Below, in pieces: positions 8,565-18,700 of a DNA stretch of 64,000 nucleotides. The notes beneath the pieces are model-generated. The model was not told the origin of the DNA and ran no database searches. It saw nothing but the letters and a program-made list of their open reading frames with translations. The stretch comes from Anderseniella sp963700895 (GTDB lineage: Bacteria; Pseudomonadota; Alphaproteobacteria; Rhizobiales; Aestuariivirgaceae). The position numbers and the translations under genes were made by a program. The DNA is taken from positions 1 through 64,000 of the forward strand of contig CAVOZI010000006.1 of assembly GCA_963700895.1 (NCBI GenBank), in the 5' to 3' direction. How positions within the stretch are numbered: position 1 is the first letter of the stretch; every line of letters begins with the position of its first letter.

Positions 8565-9878
8565 TCAGCCGCACGTCTGGGTTTCCCAGCCCGGCTTGTC
8601 CTTGATGTACTCGTCAGCAGCCTGTTCGAGCAGCGGGCGGACCACGTCCTTCATCGGGTCGAACCAGTCCGAGACCTTCTGCCACTGCTTGCCGTCCCAC
8701 TCCTGGACATACACCTGATGGTGACCGCTATGGTCTTCACAGGTAACCTTGAGCGGCGCCATGAAGCCTTCAAGCCCGATCTCCTTGATACGCTCGGCGG
8801 TGATGTTGAGGTTCTCGAGGCCAATCCGCATGTCCTCGGCATTGATGACCTTCTTGCCGGTCTTCTCCTGCGCCGTGCGAATGGCCTCGGCGACCAGTAC
8901 CGAGTTGTAGACGCCGCGGTTGTACAGGTTCTCTCCTACCTTGGACTCATCGCTGACCTGGCTCTTGCCGGCTTTCACCACCTTTTCCATGATATCCTGG
9001 ATCGCCGGATAGCCGGTGCCGGTGCCATGGAAATTGAGCGTCCGGAAGCCGATCGCCCCGTCGCCTGCCGGCCGGGCATCGTCATCGCCGCCGGACCACC
9101 AGACGCCAATGAATTTCTTCATGTCGAAGCCGATATTGGCGGCTTCCTTCACCGCCGTCGGGTTCATGGCGCCCCAGCCCCACATCACCATGTAGTCCGG
9201 GTTGTCGCGCTGCACGTTGAGCCAGATCGATCCCTGGTTCTGCATTTCCTTGCCGGGCACCGCGTACAGGAAGAGCTCGAAGCCATATTTCTCCTTGAAC
9301 TGCTCAAGCAGCGGAATCGGCTCCTTGCCATAGCCGGCATCCAGATAGATGTAGCCTATCTTCTTGCCTTTCAGATTTTCCAGCCCGCCTTCCTGCTCGG
9401 CAATGTGCTTGATGATCGCCGAGGCGCCGTCCCAGTAGGTCGCCGGCGGGTTGAAGATCCACGGGAACTTGGTGCCGACGGCGGCAGCCGAAAGGCCGTA
9501 TGCCATGGACAGCACCGGGATCTTGTCAACCGAGGCCTTGGGGATCAGCTGCAAGGTGATGCCGGTCGAGTACGGGTTGTAGACGAGGGCACCCTTGCCC
9601 TTGGTCTTCTCGTAGCACTCCACGCCCTTTTCGGCGTTGTAACCGGTCTCGCATTCCTCGATCTCGATCTTCACGCCGCCAATACCGCCATCGCGCTCGT
9701 TGAGCATGGTCAGGTAGTCGGCCATGCCGTTGCTGATCGGCACGCCGGAACCGGCAAATGGCCCGGTACGGTAGCTCAGCAGCGGAACGTAAAGCGACTC
9801 GGCATAGGCCTCGCCGATTGCCGGAATCGCAATGGCAGCGGCCAGCGCCGTGCCGAGAAGCATGGACTTCAATCTCAT
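8565..9878 (-). CDS. livK: ABC transporter substrate-binding protein (LivK type)
   Basis: Periplasmic ligand receptor for the Liv-type importer. The 437-residue protein starts at ATG 9878, preceded by an excellent GGGAGG site, and has a signal peptide (MRLKSMLLGTALAAAIA, cleavage near AYAES). The mature part has the type I periplasmic-binding fold: YRTGPFAGSGVPISNG at the start, then ECETGYNAEKGVECYEK and VYNPYSTGITLQL. Four cysteines (including the C-terminal ETQTCG) are more than usual for LivK. It lies between livM and livF. The ligand cannot be read from sequence; the aromatic catabolic neighbours favour an aryl or short branched acid. Confidence 0.9.
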   Translation of the reverse strand: MRLKSMLLGTALAAAIAIPAIGEAYAESLYVPLLSYRTGPFAGSGVPISNGMADYLTMLNERDGGIGGVKIEIEECETGYNAEKGVECYEKTKGKGALVYNPYSTGITLQLIPKASVDKIPVLSMAYGLSAAAVGTKFPWIFNPPATYWDGASAIIKHIAEQEGGLENLKGKKIGYIYLDAGYGKEPIPLLEQFKEKYGFELFLYAVPGKEMQNQGSIWLNVQRDNPDYMVMWGWGAMNPTAVKEAANIGFDMKKFIGVWWSGGDDDARPAGDGAIGFRTLNFHGTGTGYPAIQDIMEKVVKAGKSQVSDESKVGENLYNRGVYNSVLVAEAIRTAQEKTGKKVINAEDMRIGLENLNITAERIKEIGLEGFMAPLKVTCEDHSGHHQVYVQEWDGKQWQKVSDWFDPMKDVVRPLLEQAADEYIKDKPGWETQTCG

Positions 9879-9990
9879 TGGTAGTCCTCCCTTTTGTTGG
9901 CCTCCGGCTCTCCGGAGGGTACTCATTCGCACTTGTTGCCGTGCAAAGCCTCTAGTCATGCGCCGCTGTTTTGACCGAACGATACCCGCA

Positions 9991-11067
9991 TCAGTACGGG
10001 AATGGCCAGACCAGCAGCTTCTGCTTCGCGATGCGCCAAAGCCGCGCCAGTCCGTGCGGCTCGACGATCAGGAAGAAGATGATAAGCGCACCGATGATCA
10101 TCTGCGCGATATGCTCCACCGCCGTGGCAGAAAGTCCTAGCCCCATTGCCTCGGGGATGTAGCGCAGCACCACCGGCAGGCCCCAGATGAAGGCTGCCCC
10201 CAGGAAGCAGCCCATCAGGCTCCCCAGTCCGCCGATGATGATCATGAACAGCACCAGGAACGACACCCGGATGGCAAAGGCTGACGGCTCGGCCGCACCG
10301 TACCAGAGGAACACCAGCAAGGCCCCGGCGACACCGCAATAGAAACTCGATACGGCAAAGGCCAGGAGCTTGGTCCTGAGCATCCGGATGCCCATCAGTT
10401 CGGCTGCGATATCCATGTCGCGCACCATCATCCACTGGCGTCCGATGCGGCCGCGTATGAGGTTGGAGGCGAGCCATGTCATGGCCACCACGATGGTCAG
10501 CGCCACCAGGTAGCGTACCTCGGGCGTTGCTGCGGGCCCGGTCACGATCATCCCGAACGCCTCGCGCTGCGGCACCTCGATTGCGCCGGACGGGTTGTAG
10601 TTGTAGAGCCAGCCAATGCGGATGAAGCACCACTCCAGGAAGAATTGCGCTGCCAGCGTGGCGATGGCCAGGTAGAAGCCCTTGATGCGCAGGCTGGGCA
10701 GCCCGAAGATCACGCCAATGCCGGCCGAGAAAAATCCGGACAACACCATCAGCAGGATGATGTTGGTTTCGGGAAAGATGGTGGTCAGCTTGTAGCAGGC
10801 ATAAGCGCCAACGCCCATGAATGCGCCGGTGCCCAGCGACAGCTGACCCGCATACCCGGTCAGGATGTTGAGCCCCACGGCGGCAAGCGCGAAGATGATC
10901 ACCGGGATCATGATCGACGTCAGGAAGAAGTCGGACCCCAGCCATGGTATCAACACGAAGGCCGCAAACAGGATCACGGCTATGCCGATCCGGTCCTGCA
11001 GGATCGGGAAGATCGCCTGGTCAGCCGCGTAGGTGGTCTTGAACTGGCCTGTCTCGCGATAGAACAT
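9991..11067 (-). CDS. livM: ABC transporter permease (LivM type)
   Basis: Inner-membrane permease of the HAAT importer, 358 residues with about nine hydrophobic segments. It carries the LivM loop GQLSLGTGAFMGVGAYA and the C-terminal GGLGSLMGCFLGAAFIWGLP region contacting the ATPases. The N-terminus (MFYRETGQFKTTYAADQAIF) is slightly extended before the first transmembrane helix. It starts 12 bases after livH and is followed by livK after about 110 bases. Product class is sure; substrate is not. Confidence 0.92.
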   Translation of the reverse strand: MFYRETGQFKTTYAADQAIFPILQDRIGIAVILFAAFVLIPWLGSDFFLTSIMIPVIIFALAAVGLNILTGYAGQLSLGTGAFMGVGAYACYKLTTIFPETNIILLMVLSGFFSAGIGVIFGLPSLRIKGFYLAIATLAAQFFLEWCFIRIGWLYNYNPSGAIEVPQREAFGMIVTGPAATPEVRYLVALTIVVAMTWLASNLIRGRIGRQWMMVRDMDIAAELMGIRMLRTKLLAFAVSSFYCGVAGALLVFLWYGAAEPSAFAIRVSFLVLFMIIIGGLGSLMGCFLGAAFIWGLPVVLRYIPEAMGLGLSATAVEHIAQMIIGALIIFFLIVEPHGLARLWRIAKQKLLVWPFPY

Positions 11068-11079
11068 GATGCGCTTTCC

Positions 11080-12036
11080 TCAGACCCGCTCGATTATCTT
11101 TTCGCCGAACAGCCCCTGCGGCCGGAACAGCAGGAACGCCAGCGCGATGAAATAGGCCAGCCACGAGTCGATGCCGCCGCCCAGCAGATGACCCCAGTAA
11201 AGCTCGCCGATCTTCTCGCCCACACCGATGATGAGGCCGCCGATGATGGCGCCGGGGATCGAGGTGAACCCGCCCAGGATCAACACCGGCAAGGCCCTGA
11301 GCGCGATGATTTCCAGCGCGAACGAAACGTCGGACTTGGCCGACCACATGATGCCGGTCACCAGCGCCACGATGCCTGCCGCAAACCACACGATCACCCA
11401 GATCTGGTTGAGCGAGATGCCCACCGAAAGTGCGGCCTGGTGGTCGTCCGCCACGGCCCTCAGCGCCCGTCCGATGCGGGTCTTGTTGAAGAACACGGCC
11501 AGCGCTGCCACCATGATCACCGCAATGATGGTGGCGGCAACGTCGAGCTTCTGCAGGATCAGCGGCTGGCCCGCGATCTCAAACCGGTAGATGCCGCGCG
11601 GCAAACCCAGTTCCTCGGTGATCATCACCTTCGGCTCACCGCCGAACACGAACTCGCCCAGGCCAATCAGGAAATAGGTCAGGCCGATGGTCGCCATGAA
11701 CAGGATGATGTCGGGCTGGTTCACCAGCGGTCTCAGCACCAACCGCTCGACGCTCACCGCCAGCAGGTACATCACGCCGATGGTGAACAGCAGCGCCACG
11801 TATGCCGGCATGCCCAGCGCATACATGCCCACCAGCGTCAGCGCCGCGAACACCACCATGATGCCCTGGGCAAAGTTGAACACGCCCGAGGCCTTGAAGA
11901 TCAGCACGAACCCGAGCGCGATCAGCGCGTAAAGGACACCCGCGGCGAGGCCCTCCCAGATCACCTTGAGCAGGAACACCGGGCGATCGGCCATCATCAC
12001 GAACGGATTGACGAAGATGTCGTACAGCAGGTCCAT
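11080..12036 (-). CDS. livH: ABC transporter permease (LivH type)
   Basis: Second inner-membrane permease of the HAAT importer, 318 residues. It has the LivH signatures ALIALGFVLIFKASGVFNFA near the N-terminus and GGFTSIPGAIIGGLIIGVGE near the C-terminus, with about eight membrane spans. Start ATG 12036 sits five bases after AGGAGG, which itself overlaps the livG stop codon. A GTG at 12039 is in frame but too close to that ribosome-binding site. The tight livG-livH-livM spacing shows one transcript. Confidence 0.92.
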   Translation of the reverse strand: MDLLYDIFVNPFVMMADRPVFLLKVIWEGLAAGVLYALIALGFVLIFKASGVFNFAQGIMVVFAALTLVGMYALGMPAYVALLFTIGVMYLLAVSVERLVLRPLVNQPDIILFMATIGLTYFLIGLGEFVFGGEPKVMITEELGLPRGIYRFEIAGQPLILQKLDVAATIIAVIMVAALAVFFNKTRIGRALRAVADDHQAALSVGISLNQIWVIVWFAAGIVALVTGIMWSAKSDVSFALEIIALRALPVLILGGFTSIPGAIIGGLIIGVGEKIGELYWGHLLGGGIDSWLAYFIALAFLLFRPQGLFGEKIIERV

Positions 12037-12045
12037 CACCGCCTC

Positions 12046-12864
12046 CTAGTGCGCCACGCCGAGATAGGCATCGATCACGTCCTGGTTGGAACTCACTTCT
12101 TCCGGGGTGCCATCGGCGATCTTCTCGCCGTGGTCCAGCACCACCACCCGCGTCGACAGGTCCATGACCACGCCCATGTCATGCTCGATCAGGGCGATAG
12201 TGGTGCCGAACTGGTCGTTCACGTCGAGGATGAAGCGCGACATGTCCTCTTTCTCCTCGAGGTTCATGCCGGCCATCGGTTCGTCCAGAAGCAACAGGTC
12301 GGGCTCCGCAGCCAGCGCGCGGGCAAGTTCCACCCGCTTCTGCAAGCCGTAAGGCAGCCGCCCCACCGGGGTCTTGCGGATGTGCTGTATCTCGAGGAAG
12401 TCGATGATGTGCTCGACCTTTTCGCGGTGCTCGATTTCCTCGTTGCGGGCCGGACCGTAATGCAGCAGTTGCCAGAAGAAGTTCCGGTGCATCTTGAGGA
12501 TGCGGCCCGACATGATGTTGTCCAGCGTCGACATGCCCTTGAACAGCGCGATGTTCTGGAAGGTGCGGGCGATGCCCTGCGAAGCTGCCTCGTAGGGTCT
12601 GACATTGTTGCGGGTGCGGCCCTTGAAGGTGATCTCGCCAACCTGCGGCTGATAGAAACCGTTGATGACGTTCAGCATCGACGTCTTGCCGGCGCCGTTC
12701 GGGCCGATGATGGCGCGGATCTCACCCTTGTGGATGTTGAAGCTGACATCCTTGATCGCCTGCACACCACCGAACGACAGCGACACATTCTTGACGTCCA
12801 GCAGCACTTCAGGCGTTGACGAGGCGCCCTTGCTGGCTTCGGCTGGAACAACTGCCACGTTCAT
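12046..12864 (-). CDS. livG: Branched-chain/aromatic acid ABC transporter ATPase (LivG type)
   Basis: Second cytosolic ATPase of the importer, 272 residues. Walker A is GPNGAGKTS, Walker B LLLDEPMAGMN, and the signature LSGGQ is replaced by LPYGLQKRVELARAL, a variant known in LivG proteins of acyl-CoA-synthetase-linked transporters. Its ATG overlaps the stop codon of the acyl-CoA synthetase gene (ATGA), so translation of the two is coupled. The first 15 residues (VVPAEASKGASS) are a nonconserved leader. Confidence 0.92.
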   Translation of the reverse strand: MNVAVVPAEASKGASSTPEVLLDVKNVSLSFGGVQAIKDVSFNIHKGEIRAIIGPNGAGKTSMLNVINGFYQPQVGEITFKGRTRNNVRPYEAASQGIARTFQNIALFKGMSTLDNIMSGRILKMHRNFFWQLLHYGPARNEEIEHREKVEHIIDFLEIQHIRKTPVGRLPYGLQKRVELARALAAEPDLLLLDEPMAGMNLEEKEDMSRFILDVNDQFGTTIALIEHDMGVVMDLSTRVVVLDHGEKIADGTPEEVSSNQDVIDAYLGVAH

Positions 12865-14849
12865 TCCGCCGCCTCCTTCAGCGTTGCGTCACCCGCGCCG
12901 TGGCGCTGCATGTCGCGTATCTCCACGTTGCCTTCTATGGCGCCACGCCGGCCATCCTCGAACGTCACTTCGGTCCTGATTTTCTGGCGCTTCACCGACT
13001 GGTCATAAAGTGCATCGATGAGGACTGCGTAGCGCTCGTTGATCAGCGACCGGCGCACCTTGGCGGTGCGGGTGATCTCCCCGTCATCCGGGTCCAGTTC
13101 CTTGTGCAGGATCAGGAACCGCGCAATCTGTGCACCGGCGACCCGCTCTTCGCCGGCAAGCTCGCGGTTCACCTCGTCCACGTGTCCTTCTATCATCCTG
13201 TAGACCTCGGGATGAGCCGCCAGTTCCTGGTAGCTGGCATAGATGATGTTGTTGCGCTCGGCCCACGAGCCCACCGAGGTCAGATCGATATTGATGAAGG
13301 CCGTCACGAAGTCGCGGCCATGCCCGAAGGCGACCGCCTCCTTGATGTTCGGATAGAATTTCAGCTTGTTCTCGATGTACTTGGGCGGGAACATCGTGCC
13401 GTCGTTGAGCTTGCCGACGTCCTTGGCCCGGTCGATGATCTTCAGGTGGCCATGCTCGTCGAAGAAGCCGGCGTCTCCCGAATGCACCCAGCCGTCCGGG
13501 GTCCTTGTTTGTTTCGTTGCGACCGGGTTCCTGTAGTACTCGGTGAACACGCCGGGCGAGCGGTACATCACCTCGCCATTGTCGGCGATCCTGATCTCCA
13601 CGCCGTCCATCGGCTTGCCCACCGTCTCGGCCGAGATTTCACCATCCGGCTGGGCAGTGATGTAGACGGCTGCCTCGGTCTGCCCGTAAAGCTGCTTGAG
13701 ATTGATGCCGAGCGAACGGTAGAAGCGGAAGATTTCCGGCCCTATCGCCTCGCCTGCCGTATAGGCCACGCGAACCCGTGACAGGCCGTAGCGGTTCTTC
13801 AGCGGCCCGTAGACCAGCAACTCGCCCAGCGCATATTTCAGGCGGTCGAGCAGACCCACCTGTTTGCCGTCGAGGATATCCCCGCCGGCCTTGCGCGCAT
13901 GCTTCATGAAATAGTGGAACATCTTCTTCTTGATGGCGCTGGCGTCTTCCATCGACACCATCGTCATGGTGATCAGGTTTTCGTAGATACGCGGCGGCGC
14001 AAAGGCATAGGTGGTGCCGATCTCGCGCCGGTCGGCGATCACGGTCTCGGGGCTTTCGGGACAGTTGACGCAGTATCCCGATGCATAGGACTGGGCGTAG
14101 GAGAACACGTGGTCCCCCACCCATGCCATGGGCAGGTAGGCAATTGTCTCTTCCGCCTCGGTGAGGTTGTCGAAACGGTTGGCGGTATCGGCTGCCCACA
14201 TGCAGGCCTGCTGCGACAGCACCACACCCTTCGGCTGGCCGGTGGTGCCGGAGGTGTAGAGAATGATGGCGGTGTCCTTGCCAGACCCGCTGGCCACATC
14301 GGCCAGCCAGGCAGCCCCGGCTTCCCCGTCCTGCTGCATCAGCTTGCGGCCAAGCGCCTGCACCGACGCATAGGACTGCAGGCCCGGCTGGTCATAGTGC
14401 TGCAGCCCGCGCTCTTCATCATGGATGATGTGCGCGATCGCGCTGTAGGTCTCCCTGATCTCCAGCAGCTTGTCGACTTGCTCCTGGTTTTCCACGACCG
14501 CGAATGTGGCGCCGGCGTGCTCGAGCACGTATGACATCTCTTCGGCCACCGAGTCCTGGTATACCGGCACCGGAATGGCGCCGAGGGACTGCGCCGCACA
14601 GATGGCCCAGTACAGCCGTGGACGGTTGTCGCCGACAATGGCCATGCGGTCGCCGCGCTTCAGGCCAAGCTGCTTCAGCCCGATGGCCAGCGCCCTCACC
14701 TCGTCGAGCACCTGCGGCCAGGTCCAGGTCTGCCAGATACCGAGGTCCTTCTCACGCATTGCCGCACGCGCCGCAAACACCTGGGCATTGCGCAGGAGCA
14801 GTTTCGGAAATGTATCGTGAGCCGAAGCTTGCGAAGCTTCACCAGACAT
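12861..14849 (-). CDS. Long-chain acyl-CoA synthetase-like AMP-binding enzyme
   Basis: 662-residue ANL-superfamily ligase that activates a carboxylic acid to its CoA thioester. Motifs are the P-loop ILYTSGTTGQPKG (about residue 190), QLYGQTEAAVYITA (A4/A5 region), the A7 motif GWVHSGDAGFFDEHGHLKI and the A8 segment DRAKDVGKLNDGTMFPP. It heads the leftward liv run and is translationally coupled to livG. This suggests that the imported acid is activated at once, as in aryl-acid gene clusters carrying Liv-type transporters. The chain length or ring specificity is not readable. Confidence 0.9.
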   Translation of the reverse strand: MSGEASQASAHDTFPKLLLRNAQVFAARAAMREKDLGIWQTWTWPQVLDEVRALAIGLKQLGLKRGDRMAIVGDNRPRLYWAICAAQSLGAIPVPVYQDSVAEEMSYVLEHAGATFAVVENQEQVDKLLEIRETYSAIAHIIHDEERGLQHYDQPGLQSYASVQALGRKLMQQDGEAGAAWLADVASGSGKDTAIILYTSGTTGQPKGVVLSQQACMWAADTANRFDNLTEAEETIAYLPMAWVGDHVFSYAQSYASGYCVNCPESPETVIADRREIGTTYAFAPPRIYENLITMTMVSMEDASAIKKKMFHYFMKHARKAGGDILDGKQVGLLDRLKYALGELLVYGPLKNRYGLSRVRVAYTAGEAIGPEIFRFYRSLGINLKQLYGQTEAAVYITAQPDGEISAETVGKPMDGVEIRIADNGEVMYRSPGVFTEYYRNPVATKQTRTPDGWVHSGDAGFFDEHGHLKIIDRAKDVGKLNDGTMFPPKYIENKLKFYPNIKEAVAFGHGRDFVTAFINIDLTSVGSWAERNNIIYASYQELAAHPEVYRMIEGHVDEVNRELAGEERVAGAQIARFLILHKELDPDDGEITRTAKVRRSLINERYAVLIDALYDQSVKRQKIRTEVTFEDGRRGAIEGNVEIRDMQRHGAGDATLKEAAE

Positions 14850-14993
14850 ATGTTTCCACCCTGAACAGGCGGTGACTGAGCCGCCTGCATGTTGTTCGAG
14901 AGTCCGGTCTGACGCCGGATGATGGAATTAGTCTGCAGAAAAAATATCTTCAGCACCAGAGGTCTATTGACAGACAAACCCCCAGCTTGTGTT

Positions 14994-15701
14994 CTATCTG
15001 GGCAGTCGTGCGCTCGATCGGAAACTGTTCGAGTCACCAAAGGCCACCAGGCCCTTGACATCAAGCACCTTCACGCCGTCGGCAGTAATCCGCAGCAACC
15101 CCTGATCTGCCAGTTCACGCAGGCAGCGGTTGGTCATCTGCCGTGACAGGCCGGCAAAGATGCCAAGGTCTTCCTGCGGCATGACAAGAACGTCCGGCGT
15201 GCGCGGGAACAGCACGGGATTGTACAGCGAGGCGATGGTATAGGCGAGCCGGGCGCTGGCATTGCCGGTACGGTCGCTGACAACGGTGGCGATGAAGTGG
15301 CCCAACCGCTCGTTGAGCAAACCAACAAGATACTGGTTGAATCCGACCGAATGACGGGTAAGCCAGCGGAACATGTCACCCGGCAGAACAGCAACCCTGG
15401 CGTCGGTGACTGCCACCACATGATAGCGGCGGGGCTCGTTCTTCAGAATCGAGCCTTCACCGAACCACGCTCCGCCGATGACCGCCAAGAATCCTGCCAC
15501 CTGCCCGTCGTCCGACACCAGACCCACGCGCAGCACGCCCTCGATGGCGCCATGCCAGGCATCTACCTTGTCATCGAGGTGCAGCAGGTGCTCGCCGCGG
15601 GACAGTTGTTTGAACCTTGCGGCAGGCGCCACATGACACAGTTCCGCAGTCGTGATCGACCCTGACCAGACCGCGACCCGCGCCAGTTCATCCGCCGTCA
15701 T
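14994..15701 (-). CDS. Crp/Fnr-family transcriptional regulator
   Basis: 235-residue regulator with an N-terminal cyclic-nucleotide-binding-like domain (about residues 28-130, GEHLLHLDDKVDAWHGAIEG then WFGEGSILKNEPRRY) and a C-terminal winged helix (DLGIFAGLSRQMTNRCLREL, about 170-195). There is no N-terminal four-cysteine cluster, so it is not an oxygen-sensing Fnr. It overlaps the ior stop by four bases (ATGA), so it is co-transcribed with ior, and it lies 144 bases upstream of the acyl-CoA synthetase/liv run. It is therefore the likely local regulator. The perfect palindrome before ior is a candidate binding site. Confidence 0.88.
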   Translation of the reverse strand: MTADELARVAVWSGSITTAELCHVAPAARFKQLSRGEHLLHLDDKVDAWHGAIEGVLRVGLVSDDGQVAGFLAVIGGAWFGEGSILKNEPRRYHVVAVTDARVAVLPGDMFRWLTRHSVGFNQYLVGLLNERLGHFIATVVSDRTGNASARLAYTIASLYNPVLFPRTPDVLVMPQEDLGIFAGLSRQMTNRCLRELADQGLLRITADGVKVLDVKGLVAFGDSNSFRSSARLPR

Positions 15702-18700
15702 TCGGCGGCCAGGAACACCGGCGCACGCGACTTGCCCGCCTTGTAGGCCTCGACCAGCATTGCCTCGCGCGCCTTTGCTTCCTTCAGGTGCCGCTCCTTG
15801 ACGTGCCCATAGCCGCGAATGTGTTCCGGCACCTCGGCGATCTCGGTGGCCAGCGCCAGGTTGGACGCCGACAGGCTGCCCAGCAGCAACGACACGGTAG
15901 CCTTGTAGTCCTCGATCAGGCGGCGCTCGGTCCGGCGTTCTTCGGTGCGCCCGAACGGATCAAGCGCGCTGCCGCGCAGGAACCGGAATCTGGCCATCAC
16001 ACCCATGACCTGACGGATCCAGGGGCCGAATTCCTGCTTCTGGAGGTGGCCGGTCTCGGGGTCGCGGCGGGCGAACAGCGGCGGCGCCAGGTGATGACGG
16101 ATCTCGTACTGTCCCTTGAACTTTGCCGCCACCTGCCGTTCGAAACTGCCATCGGTATAGAGCCGCGCCACCTCGTACTCGTCCTTGTAGGCCATCAGCT
16201 TGAACAGGTAGCGGGCAACCGCCTTGCTCAGCGCCTCTGAGCCCGGCTTCACGGCCTGCTCCTTCGCCCGCACTTGCGCGACGAAGCCCTTGTATCCATC
16301 TGCATAGGCGGCGTTCTGATAGCTGGTGAGAAACTCCACCCGCCGGGCAATCATCTCGTCCAGCGTCTGGGGTCTTGCCGCGTCGCTGCGGGTGGCGGAG
16401 GCAATCACGGCCTCGACGGCCTTCAGGTCATGCGCCGCCCGGCGGCCCCACAGGAACGCCTGCTGGTTCATCTTGACCGCCACGCCATTCAGCTCGATGG
16501 CGCGGTTGATGGCCTCCCCGGACACCGGCACCAGACCCTTCTGCCAGGCAAAGCCCAGCGTGAACAGGTTCGACGCAATCGAGTCGCCCAGCAGGGCGGT
16601 GGCAATGTGGGTGGCGTCAACGAAGGCTGTCCCACCCGGCATGGTGCGCGCCTCGATCTGCACTTGCATCTCCTTGCCGGGCAGCTGGAAGTCGGCATCG
16701 CGGGTGAACTGCGCAGGCATCGTCTCGTGGCTGTTGACGATGGCGCGGGTGCGATCGCGCGACGCAGTAGACAGGATGCGCTCCGATGCGCTGGTGACAA
16801 TGTCACAGCCCAGGATCACGTCCGCCCCGCCGGCAGCGATGCGGATGGAGGCGATATCGTCCTGGGACTTCGCCAGCTTGAGGTGGGTAACCACTGCCCC
16901 GTTCTTCTGCGACAGGCCGGCCATGTCGATCATCGCCGCGCCCTTGCCGTCGAGGTTTGCCGCCATGCCGATGAGGTGGCCGATGGTGACCACGCCAGTG
17001 CCGCCGATGCCGGTGATCATAATGGTCCACGGCCGGTCATCCAGCAAAACCTGCTGCGGCTCGGGCAACACGGGAAAAGGCGTTGCGTCGGCGTTGACCG
17101 TGCTGGTGACGCCCTTGATCAACTCGCCGCCCTCGATGGTGACGAAGCTCGGGCAGAAGCCCTTCAGGCAGGAGAAATCCTTGTTGCAGGCGGACTGGTC
17201 GATCTGCCGCTTGCGGCCAAACTCGGTTTCCTTCGGTGCGATGGCGACGCAGTTGGACTGCACCCCGCAATCGCCGCAGCCTTCGCAGACGAGTTCGTTG
17301 ATCATCACCCGGCGGTCCGGGTCCGGGAAGGTGCCGCGCTTGCGCCGCCGGCGCTTCTCGGCTGCGCAGGTCTGGTCGTAGATGATGCAGGACACACCCG
17401 ACACATCCATTATTTCTTTCTGCACCGTTTGCAGCTCGGAGCGGTGGTGGACGGTCACATGCTCGGGGAAGCCGGCATTGGCCGGATACTTGAACGGCTC
17501 ATCGGTGACGATGGCGATCCGGTCGACGCCTTCGGCGCGCACCTGGCGCGCAATGACCGGCACAGTAAGCCCGCCGTCATGGGCTTGTCCGCCGGTCATG
17601 GCGACAGCATCATTGAATAGGATCTTGTAGGTGATGTTGACGCCGGAGGCGACCGCCGCGCGGATCGCCATCAGGCCGGAATGGTTATAGGTGCCGTCGC
17701 CGAGATTCTGGAACACGTGCTTGCGCGTCGAGAACGGTGCCTCGCCGATCCAGTTCGCCCCCTCGCCGCCCATGTGGGTGGCGCCTTCGGTATTGCGGGC
17801 GGGGATGTACTGCACCATCCAGTGACAGCCAATGCCGGCATAACCGCGCCCGCCTTCCGGGATCACCGTTGATGAGTTGTGCGGGCAACCTGCGCAGAAA
17901 TACGGGATGCGCTCGGCAAGACTTGGCGAGTTGGACACCATGCCCATGGCGGCCTTGATTGCGCCGAGGCGTTCCTCCACGGGCTTCGACTTGCGCTCCT
18001 TCAGCAGCCGTTCGGCAATGGCGACGGCGATCTGGTTGGGCTCCAGCGTGCCCCATGCCGGGAACAGGATGTCGTTCTTCTCGTCGCGCTTGCCAATGAC
18101 GATTGGCGCCTTGGCGTCGTTGCAAAGCTGTTCGCGAAGCTGGGTCTCCAGCAGCGACCGCTTCTCTTCCACCACGAGGACGAGATCGAGACCTCTGGAA
18201 AACTCGGTCACGATCTGCGGATCGAGCGGCCATACCATGCCGACCTTGAGCAGCCGCAGGCCAAGCTTCGAACTTGCAACCTCGTCGATGCCGAGGTCTT
18301 CAAGTGCCTGGCGCACATCGAGATAGCTCTTGCCGGTGGAAACGATGCCGATCTTCGGCGTCTTGCCGCCTGACAGCACGATCCGGTCAAGCTTGTTCGC
18401 CCGGGCGAATGCCACAGCGGCAAACCGCTTGTGCAGGTGAAGCCGCCGCTCCTGGTCGAAGCGGTCGTCCCGCGGGCGGATGTTCAGGCCATCCTCCGGC
18501 ATCTTGAAGTCGGTGGGATAGTTGATCTTCAACCGGTCCACGGCGGCATCGACGATGCCGGCTGATTCGATGTTGTCGTGCACGCACTTGAGCCCGACCC
18601 AGCAGCCCGAATACCGCGACAGCGCCCAGCCATAGATGCCGTAGTCGAGTATCTCCTGGAGGCCTGCCGGATGCAGGATGGGGATCATCGCATCCATCAT

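Noticed and set aside
10645..12819. A 724-codon rightward open frame opposite the liv genes
   Set aside because: It is rich in His, Gln and Arg with no domain, and lies antisense to four well-supported transporter genes; high GC creates such frames.
16274..17620. A 448-codon rightward open frame opposite ior
   Set aside because: Composition is typical of an antisense shadow and ior is fully supported on the other strand.
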